The notes below the pieces were generated by a model, which searched no databases, was not told the DNA's origin, and saw only the letters and a list, made by a program, of their open reading frames with translations. From NCBI GenBank assembly GCA_963709505.1, contig CAVPXC010000012.1:186001-250000 (forward strand): 64,000 nucleotides of DNA, written 5' to 3'. Positions 55,643 to 64,000 of the stretch are shown here, one piece after another. The position numbers and the translations under genes were made by a program. Position 1 is the first letter of the stretch; every line of letters starts with the position of its first letter. Source of the stretch: CAVPXC01 sp963709505. Lineage in GTDB: Bacteria; Chloroflexota; Anaerolineae; JAAEKA01.

Positions 55643-55867
55643 ATGAGTGAACTAGACCTGTTGAAGCGTATCACAGTGAATCCACGCATTTTCGGGGGCA
55701 AGCCAATTGTCCGCGGACGACGCCTAGCCGTCGAGCATATTCTAGGTATGCTGGCTGCGGGCGACACCTCACAGACACTTCTCGAAGCCTACCCGTGGCT
55801 AGAGCCAGACGATATTCGTGCCTGCCTGCTTCTATGCAAGCTCGACCGAAAGGAGGCACCCCTATGA
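55643..55867 (+). CDS. DUF433 antitoxin
   Basis: A 74-residue DUF433 protein read from ATG 55643 (MSELDLLKRITVNPRIFGGKPIVRGRRLAVEHILGMLAAG). The helix-turn-helix-like core NPRIFGGKPIVRGRRL is the family signature; the tail DDIRACLLLC is also typical. DUF433 proteins are antitoxins, usually of DUF5615 toxins. Its stop overlaps the next start by four bases, so it is coupled with the following two genes. Confidence 0.88.
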   Translation: MSELDLLKRITVNPRIFGGKPIVRGRRLAVEHILGMLAAGDTSQTLLEAYPWLEPDDIRACLLLCKLDRKEAPL

Positions 55868-56170
55868 TTGACATGACATTCGAACAGGTAGTGAAGGCAG
55901 TCCGCCGATTCCGTCCGGAGCAGAAAGCGGCCCTGATCAAGACTCTCCAAGAAGAACCGATTCCTTCCAGCCCAACCCGCCAGGAACTGATCGCCGAACT
56001 CGATGCCCTGCGCGCAGCCGGCGCGTTTGACCGAGTTCGATAGTCTGCGCAACCAATATGCCAGTCCCGCGCTGCAACAGGTCTCTGACCGGCAACTGCT
56101 GGCCGCAATCCACGAAGCGTCGACAGAGTATGAGATAGACCTGGCAGAACTCTCCGACCATGACAATTGA
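55864..56170 (+). CDS. Small antitoxin-like protein, frameshifted
   Basis: From ATG 55864: MTFEQVVKAVRRFRPEQKAALIKTL (helical N-terminus), then PTRQELIAELDALRAAGAFD. The frame ends at 56043 but continues one frame over as SLRNQYASPALQQVSDRQLLAAIHEASTEYEIDLAELSDHDN to 56170, matching the composition and length (about 102 residues) of small helical partners of VapC-like toxins. Overlaps the PIN gene start by 11 bases. The role of antitoxin is inferred from place and size. Confidence 0.7.
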
Positions 56171-56561
56171 ACGTCTTTATGTCGTAGACACCAACGCGCT
56201 GATCTGGCATCTAAGCGATGATCGAAAACTGACGACGCAAGCCCGCGAGATCTTCGCTGCGGCTGAGCGCGGCGAGACTTGTCTGGTCATTTCTTCGGTA
56301 GTCATGGCGGAGCTTTACTACGCCGACAAAAAGTTCGGGCTCTTTTCCGATTTCGATGCCCTGTTTCGCCGACTGCAAGCTGCGCCGCAATTTCGCTTTG
56401 CGCCGTTCGACGCCGAGCACGTACTGGACTTCGACCAGAATCAGGACGTTCCTGAGATGCACGACCGCATCATCGCCGGCTTGGCAAGACGGCTAGGCGT
56501 TCCTATTGTTACCTCCGATCCAAAAATCGCCGAAGCCGCGTCGACGACCGTAGTCTGGTGA
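56160..56561 (+). CDS. vapC: PIN-domain toxin (VapC type)
   Basis: A 133-residue PIN ribonuclease. Acidic residues: Asp10 in VVDTNALIWHL, Glu50 in VVMAELYYADK, Asp in PEMHDRIIAGLA, and Asp in PIVTSDPKIAEA, the full set of PIN metal ligands. It ends 31 bases before hsdR. The DUF433, small protein and PIN genes form a module inserted between hsdS and hsdR. Confidence 0.9.
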   Translation: MTIERLYVVDTNALIWHLSDDRKLTTQAREIFAAAERGETCLVISSVVMAELYYADKKFGLFSDFDALFRRLQAAPQFRFAPFDAEHVLDFDQNQDVPEMHDRIIAGLARRLGVPIVTSDPKIAEAASTTVVW

Positions 56562-56591
56562 GCTTAGCTGCCAATCCCGGCGGGCCGCAAC

Positions 56592-59500
56592 ATGTCTGAA
56601 TACACCTTCGTCGAAAAGCCCTTCCTCGACCAACTGCGCGGCCTGGGCTGGCAGGTGATCGACCAGGGGCACGGTGCCATTCCGACCGACCCGGCACAGA
56701 GCCTACGCACCAGCTTTCGCCAGCTCGTGCTGCCGGAGGTGTTCCGCACCGCGTTGTTGACCCTCAACACCCTGCCCGACGGCACACCCTGGCTCGCCGA
56801 GCGCCAGGTGGCCCAGCTCTACGACGAACTGACCGGCCAACCCGGCGCGCTGATCGAGGCCAACGAGGCGGTGCAGGAGCTGTTGGTTAAGGCCGTCGTC
56901 GACCGCAATGAGCACACCGGCGAGGAGTACCCGACGGTCCGGCTGATCGACTTCGAGCGCCCGGAGCGCAACCTCTACCACGCCATCAACCAGTTTCGCA
57001 TCGACACGCCCGGCCGGGTCAAGGACTTCATCATCCCCGACGCCGTCCTCTTCGTCAACGGCATCCCGCTGGTGACGGTGGAGTGCAAAGAAGCTAACGC
57101 CTTCACGGCCAACCCGCTCTACGAGGCCTACGTCCAGATCCGCCGCTACAGCGACCAGCGCGAGGAGACCCGCCTGGCCGGCCTGAGCGAGGGGGAGCCA
57201 CGGCTGTTCCACTTCAACCAGTTCAACATCATCACCTGCGGCGACGCGGCCCGCTTCGGCAGCCTGACCGCCACCGAGGAGTACTTCTACCCCTGGCGTG
57301 ACATCTACCCGCCCGGCTACCAGCATTACACCCCGCCCCTCGGCGAGGCCAGAGAGCAGGAGGTGCTGATCCAGGGCCTGCTGCCGCCGGCCACCTTGCT
57401 CGACATCGTGCGCAGCTTCGTGGTCTTCCGCACGGTCGAAGGGCGGCGGGTCAAGGTGGTCTGCCGCTATCCGCAGTACCGGGCCGTGGGCAAGATCGTC
57501 GACCGGCTGCGCGGCAAAGCGACGCCGGCTGAGCGCTCGGGCGTGGTCTGGCACACGCAAGGCTCCGGCAAGTCGCTCACCATGGTCTTCGCCGTGCGCA
57601 AGCTGCGCCGCTGCGATGACCTGCGCGACTACAAGGTGGTGCTGGTCAACGACCGCACGGACCTGGAGGAGCAGCTCGGCGAGACCGCGCTGCTCTCCGG
57701 CGAGAAGCCGGTCGTGATCGAGCGCATCGACGACCTGCACAAGCTGGCCACGCCCAGCTCGAACCTCAACCTGGTGATGGTGCACAAGTTCCAGGACGCC
57801 ACGGACGACGACGACCTGCCCGACTACCTGACGGCGCATCTGCCGTCGGCCGGCCGGCCAGCGCTTGGGCCGGAAGAGCCGCCCAGCGGCAGGCAGTTCA
57901 TCTATCCGAGGCTGGATAAACGCCCGGCCCAGCGCGCCCGCGCGGCCGAGCCGCCGCCCGAATACAGAATCTTCGACGAGATCAATCCCTCCGACCGCAT
58001 CATCCTGATGATCGACGAGGCGCACCGCAGCCAGGGCGGCCAGCTCAGCCAAAACCTGTTCGACGCCTTCCCAAACGCCACCCGCATCGCCTTCACCGGC
58101 ACGCCTTTGATCGCGGACCGCTTTGCCGCCAAGAACCTGCTCACCCGCCAACGCTTCGGCGGCTACATCGACACCTACACGCTGCACGACTTGGTGGCCG
58201 ACGGCGCCACGGTCAAGATCCTCTACGTCGGCAAGACCGCGCACACCTCGCTGGCCGATCCGCTGATCTTCGAGCGCCGCTTCGAGGACCTCTGCCGTCC
58301 GTTGAGTGACGACCAAGTGGCCAAGCTCAAGGCCAAATACGGCACCAGCGGCGACATCCTGGAGGCCGAGCGGCGCATCGAGGCCATCGCCCAGGACCTG
58401 GTGGACCATTACGTCGACAACATCCTGCCCGACGGCTTCAAGGCACAGGTGGTGGCGTCGACGCAACTGGCGGCTTTGCGCTACCAGCGCGCCATCGAGC
58501 AGGCGCTCGCCCGCCGCCTGGCCGCCGAGCGCGGCCGGCCTGACGCCGATCCGGATGTCGTCGCGGCCATCGCCTTTCTGAAGGTGCGCACAGTGATCTC
58601 CGGCCAGGGCACCAATGAATTGGCCGAGATCACGGCCGTCCGCAAGCAGGACAAGGACGACAATGCGGTCGAGAATTTCAAGCGCGCCTTCGAGGCCGGC
58701 GATCCCGCTCAGGGTAGAGAGCCTAAGCCGCTCACCGGCATCGCCTTTCTGATCGTCGTCGACATGCTGCTCACCGGCTTCGATGCGCCGATCGAGCAGG
58801 TGATGTACGTCGACAAGCGGGTGCGCGAGCACAACCTGCTGCAAACCATCGCCCGGGTCAACCGCACAGCCGCCGGCAAAAACTGTGGCTACATCGTCGA
58901 CTACATCGGTCTGACCCACCACCTGCAAGAGGCGTTCGCTATCTACGCCGAGGAGAGCCAGCGGGACCTGGCCCAGTCGCTGGCAAGCATCGACAGCGAG
59001 CTGCCCATCCTGGAGCAGCGCTATCAGCGGCTGCTCAACCTCTTCCGTGACCACGGCCTGCGTGAGATCGACGACTTCGTTCAGCAGCGGATCGAGCAGC
59101 CGGCGCAGGAATACGCCGTCTTGCAGCGCATCCTGGATCTGCTGGAGGACATCAAGCTGCGGGCCGATTTCGAGGTCTACTTCAAGAAGTTCCTGCAGAG
59201 CCTCAACATCATCCTGCCCGACAGCCGGGCCAATCCCTATCGCGTGCCTGCCCGCCGCTTCGGCTACCTCCTGGCCCAGATCAAGCAGCGCACCAAGGAC
59301 AGCTCGTTGACGCTGGCCGGCGTGGGCGAGAAAGTGCGCAAGCTGATCAACGACTACCTCGTGAGCGAGGGTATCGACCCGGCCATCCCCACGATCGAGA
59401 TCACCGACCCCGACTTCGCCCAGCACCTCGCCGGCCAGTCCGATCCCAAGGCCAAGGCCAGCGAGATGGAGCACGCCATCCGTAAACACTGCAAGGTCCA

Positions 59501-59957
59501 CCTGAACGAGGACCCGGTTTTCTACGGCCGGCTCAGCGACAAGCTGGAAGCCCTAATTCGCCAATACGAGGACAATTGGGTGCAGCTTGCGGTCGAACTG
59601 GAACAACTGGCTGACGAAACCCAAGCCGGCCGGCGGTCAGCCGGCGAAGCCCTGCCTCCGAGCGTGGCGCCCTTCCACGACCTAATCGTCCAGGTCGCCT
59701 TCGCGGCCGATGCGCCGCCCGAACACGCCGCGGCCATCGAACGCCTGGCGCAGCAGGTGGTCGAGGTGCTGCGCGGCCGCATCGGCCTCGTCGACTTCTG
59801 GCAGAAGCCGTATGAGGTCAACCAGCTCAAGGGCGCCCTGTCGGATCTGTTCCTGCTCAGCGGCGTCCCCGAGCTGGAAGCCCAGACCGACCACCTGGTG
59901 GCCGAGGTCGCTACCCTGGCCAAGCACCGCCAGGAGCGGCTGCTGGCCGGCATCTGA
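56592..59957 (+). CDS. hsdR: Type I R-M restriction subunit HsdR
   Basis: The 1,121-residue endonuclease-translocase subunit. The N-terminal nuclease domain has the D...ExK motif DAVLFVNGIPLVTVECKEAN (about residues 155-175). The helicase part has Walker A WHTQGSGKSLT (about 320), Walker B MIDEAHRSQGGQ (about 473), FTGTPL, and DMLLTGFDAP...QTIARVNRTAAGK in the second RecA domain, followed by a helical C-terminus binding HsdM. The frame is intact over 3.3 kb, in contrast to hsdM. A YgjP-like peptidase follows nine bases later. Confidence 0.95.
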   Translation: MSEYTFVEKPFLDQLRGLGWQVIDQGHGAIPTDPAQSLRTSFRQLVLPEVFRTALLTLNTLPDGTPWLAERQVAQLYDELTGQPGALIEANEAVQELLVKAVVDRNEHTGEEYPTVRLIDFERPERNLYHAINQFRIDTPGRVKDFIIPDAVLFVNGIPLVTVECKEANAFTANPLYEAYVQIRRYSDQREETRLAGLSEGEPRLFHFNQFNIITCGDAARFGSLTATEEYFYPWRDIYPPGYQHYTPPLGEAREQEVLIQGLLPPATLLDIVRSFVVFRTVEGRRVKVVCRYPQYRAVGKIVDRLRGKATPAERSGVVWHTQGSGKSLTMVFAVRKLRRCDDLRDYKVVLVNDRTDLEEQLGETALLSGEKPVVIERIDDLHKLATPSSNLNLVMVHKFQDATDDDDLPDYLTAHLPSAGRPALGPEEPPSGRQFIYPRLDKRPAQRARAAEPPPEYRIFDEINPSDRIILMIDEAHRSQGGQLSQNLFDAFPNATRIAFTGTPLIADRFAAKNLLTRQRFGGYIDTYTLHDLVADGATVKILYVGKTAHTSLADPLIFERRFEDLCRPLSDDQVAKLKAKYGTSGDILEAERRIEAIAQDLVDHYVDNILPDGFKAQVVASTQLAALRYQRAIEQALARRLAAERGRPDADPDVVAAIAFLKVRTVISGQGTNELAEITAVRKQDKDDNAVENFKRAFEAGDPAQGREPKPLTGIAFLIVVDMLLTGFDAPIEQVMYVDKRVREHNLLQTIARVNRTAAGKNCGYIVDYIGLTHHLQEAFAIYAEESQRDLAQSLASIDSELPILEQRYQRLLNLFRDHGLREIDDFVQQRIEQPAQEYAVLQRILDLLEDIKLRADFEVYFKKFLQSLNIILPDSRANPYRVPARRFGYLLAQIKQRTKDSSLTLAGVGEKVRKLINDYLVSEGIDPAIPTIEITDPDFAQHLAGQSDPKAKASEMEHAIRKHCKVHLNEDPVFYGRLSDKLEALIRQYEDNWVQLAVELEQLADETQAGRRSAGEALPPSVAPFHDLIVQVAFAADAPPEHAAAIERLAQQVVEVLRGRIGLVDFWQKPYEVNQLKGALSDLFLLSGVPELEAQTDHLVAEVATLAKHRQERLLAGI

Positions 59958-59966
59958 GCCGCAGCC

Positions 59967-60659
59967 ATGCCCACCTACAAAGACATCGACTACGCCCTGG
60001 TCCGCAGCGGGCGGCGCAAGACGGTCAGCATCTTCGTCGAGCGCGACGGCAGCGTGACCGTACGCGTGCCGGAGCATCTCCCAGACGCCGAGATCGAGCA
60101 GATCCTCGAAAGCAAGCGCGCCTGGATCTACAAGCATCTCGCCGAGTGGCGCGACCTCAACGCCACCCAGGTACAGCGCGACTACGTCGGCGGCGAGACC
60201 TTCCTCTACCTGGGCCGGCGTTACCGCTTGAAATGGGTGGATGAGCAGGCGCAGCCCCTTGTGCTGCGCGGCGGCTATTTTCTCCTGCGGCGCAACCCCA
60301 AGACGCAGGCGGCGCCGGCTGAAACTTTCAAAGCCTGGTACATCGCTCGCGGCCGCGCGCGGATCCCTGGGCGTGTGCTTTATTACGCTACTCGGCTGGG
60401 GGTTAACGTTCGCCAGGTGCGGGTGATGGAGCTTCAGCATCGCTGGGCCTCCTGCTCGGCCAAGGGCTATTTGAACTTCCACTGGCGCTGCATCATGGCC
60501 CCCGTGTCCGTGCTCGACTACATCATCGTCCACGAGCTGGCCCATCTCATCGTGCCCGACCACAGCCTCGCCTTCTGGAACGAAGTGGACAAGATTCTGC
60601 CCGACTATCGCGAGCGCCAGGTCTGGTTACGCATGCATGGCGCCGGAATGGACCTGTGA
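59967..60659 (+). CDS. YgjP/SprT-like zinc metallopeptidase (DUF45)
   Basis: A 230-residue protein. The metallopeptidase core is YIIVHELAHLIVPDHSLAFWNEV: HELAH with a third ligand His in PDHS. RKTVSIFVERDGSVTVRVPEHL at the start and RWASCSAKGYLNFHWRCIMAP are the family's other marks. It commonly lies at the end of type I R-M operons, possibly for control of the subunits; function unproven. A repeated-type terminator lies 41 bases after the stop. Confidence 0.9.
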   Translation: MPTYKDIDYALVRSGRRKTVSIFVERDGSVTVRVPEHLPDAEIEQILESKRAWIYKHLAEWRDLNATQVQRDYVGGETFLYLGRRYRLKWVDEQAQPLVLRGGYFLLRRNPKTQAAPAETFKAWYIARGRARIPGRVLYYATRLGVNVRQVRVMELQHRWASCSAKGYLNFHWRCIMAPVSVLDYIIVHELAHLIVPDHSLAFWNEVDKILPDYRERQVWLRMHGAGMDL

Positions 60660-60700
60660 GGAGACCATGCGCAAAATCACATTGGGTATGCTGAGAACTT

Positions 60701-60734
60701 AGAAAGGTCCAGTCTTCCATGACTGGACCTTTCT
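60701..60734. terminator. Terminator after the R-M operon (repeated type)
   Basis: 14-base arms AGAAAGGTCCAGTC and complement, loop TTCCAT. The arms are the same as in the terminator at 13036-13071, with another loop. Confidence 0.85.
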
Positions 60735-60835
60735 TGCTAATGAATTGAATCCTGGGGCAACCTGTGCTATCATCGGTCTGCACGCCAAAGCGCGTGATTC
60801 CACCATCTGCAATAACAGCTACGAGGTGGTTGTCA

Positions 60836-63409
<2,574 letters not shown>

Positions 63410-63537
63410 CGAGCAGATCGCAGTTTGGACATCCGGATGCTGGATACTGGGCGTCTTCGGCCATGGACGAAGGTGGATCAACGCCCCTCCGATCCGCGGC
63501 TCCGCCAATCCGCGGTTCTCAGGTAAGGTAAACGACC

Positions 63538-64000
63538 ATGTTGGCAAAGCTCCTCGCACAACAACTCGGCCATCCGTCAAACATCACAGGCAAATGGGTG
63601 TTGGCGCCGCTCTGGAATCGACGCAATCATGTCTTGAATGACGTTGCGTTGGCGAAGCTGGATTTGCGGCCGGACGACCGGGTATTGGAAGTGGGATTTG
63701 GCGGCGGGTACCTACTTGGCCGGATCGCCGAGGTTGTCACCGAAGGTTCCATCGCCGGAGTTGACGTGTCTGAGGCGATGGTCGCCTACAGCCGCAAGCA
63801 TTGCCAATCACTGTTCAAGACAGGACGCCTCGATCTCCGCTGCACGCCGGCGGAAACGCTGCCCTTCCAGCCGGCGCAGTTTGATAAGGCATGCACGGTC
63901 AACTCGATTTTCTATTGGAACGATGCCCAGCGAGCACTCTCGGAGCTTTGGCGAGTGCTGAAGGTGGATGGCGTTCTAGCCATCTGTTTCACCTGCAAGG
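63538..64000 (+). CDS. Class I SAM methyltransferase (partial, runs off window)
   Basis: 154 residues are present from ATG 63538. The SAM motif is LEVGFGGGYLLGRIAE (about residues 49-64), then GVDVSEAMVAYSRK, CTPAETLPF, FDKACTVNSIFYWND and LSELWRVLKVDGVLAICF, the full order of a Methyltransf_11 fold. The substrate is not indicated. The gap to the oxidase (63410-63537) holds CCTCCGATCCGCGG-type sequence also found at 44108, a small repeat. Confidence 0.85.
   Translation, partial: MLAKLLAQQLGHPSNITGKWVLAPLWNRRNHVLNDVALAKLDLRPDDRVLEVGFGGGYLLGRIAEVVTEGSIAGVDVSEAMVAYSRKHCQSLFKTGRLDLRCTPAETLPFQPAQFDKACTVNSIFYWNDAQRALSELWRVLKVDGVLAICFTCK

Noticed and set aside
56703..59501. 932-codon open frame on the minus strand
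   Set aside because: It lies opposite hsdR, whose domains are clear and in order. The minus-strand protein is Val/Asp/Gly/His-rich filler, as expected opposite GC-rich coding sequence.

Overview
The window is a GC-rich bacterial chromosome segment with dense genes, short gaps and many hairpin-type intergenic repeats. The gene content best fits a Chloroflexota (Anaerolineae/Caldilineae-like) genome, probably a metagenome or draft long-read assembly. The points in favour are LutABC and GlcDE lactate/glycolate oxidation, a nadC-nadA-nadB operon, UMF1-type MFS, Uma2, DUF433 and HicAB small modules, DUF5060 lipoproteins, a SARP-type regulator and short palindromic repeats. No rRNA, tRNA, CRISPR array or complete insertion sequence was found. 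The taxonomic call is inference.

Layout. 0-5 kb: the start of a membrane protein, repeats, an ion-channel-like protein and a cell-wall-anchored subtilisin. 5-8.3 kb: lutA, Uma2, lutB. 8.4-13 kb: a TetR-controlled efflux operon (TetR, thioredoxin-fold protein, HlyD, FtsX permease, ABC ATPase). 13-16.8 kb: NAD synthesis genes on the minus strand. 17-18.8 kb: decayed small genes and lutC. 18.9-24.9 kb: a peptide-modification (RiPP-like) locus. 25-41.4 kb: large secreted proteins (a beta-helix polymorphic-repeat protein, an FG-GAP protein and two tandem DUF5060 glycosidase-like lipoproteins), interrupted by typA and a DUF3795-SARP fusion regulator. 41.4-50.5 kb: Mop, HicAB, an orphan antitoxin, a PLP decarboxylase, a zinc peptidase, SDR, MFS, AbrB, TauE and a fucose-isomerase-like protein. 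50.6-60.7 kb: a type I restriction-modification operon (hsdM, hsdS, a toxin-antitoxin module, hsdR, a YgjP-like peptidase). 60.8-64 kb: a GlcD-GlcE fusion and the start of a methyltransferase.

The most interesting part is the RiPP-like locus. A 55-residue precursor-like ORF lies behind a perfect consensus promoter and an AGGAGG site, and heads an operon of HprK-like kinase, radical SAM enzyme, PqqD-like protein and tandem-GNAT protein. A convergent pair (a second HprK-like protein with a degraded P-loop and a nucleotidyltransferase) lies beside it. The precursor has a lasso-type leader motif, but no lasso protease or cyclase is present in the window. Second in interest is the SARP fusion regulator together with two 11-bp-phased TTAGGT direct repeats upstream of secreted-protein genes. 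Third is a palindromic element inserted in frame inside hsdM.

Caution: about 15 genes carry one or more single-base frameshifts, including housekeeping genes (typA, nadA, nadB). This is about one per 2-3 kb and is most simply explained by uncorrected indels in the assembly, so I annotate these as genes with frameshifts rather than as proven pseudogenes. Coordinates of such genes span all frames.
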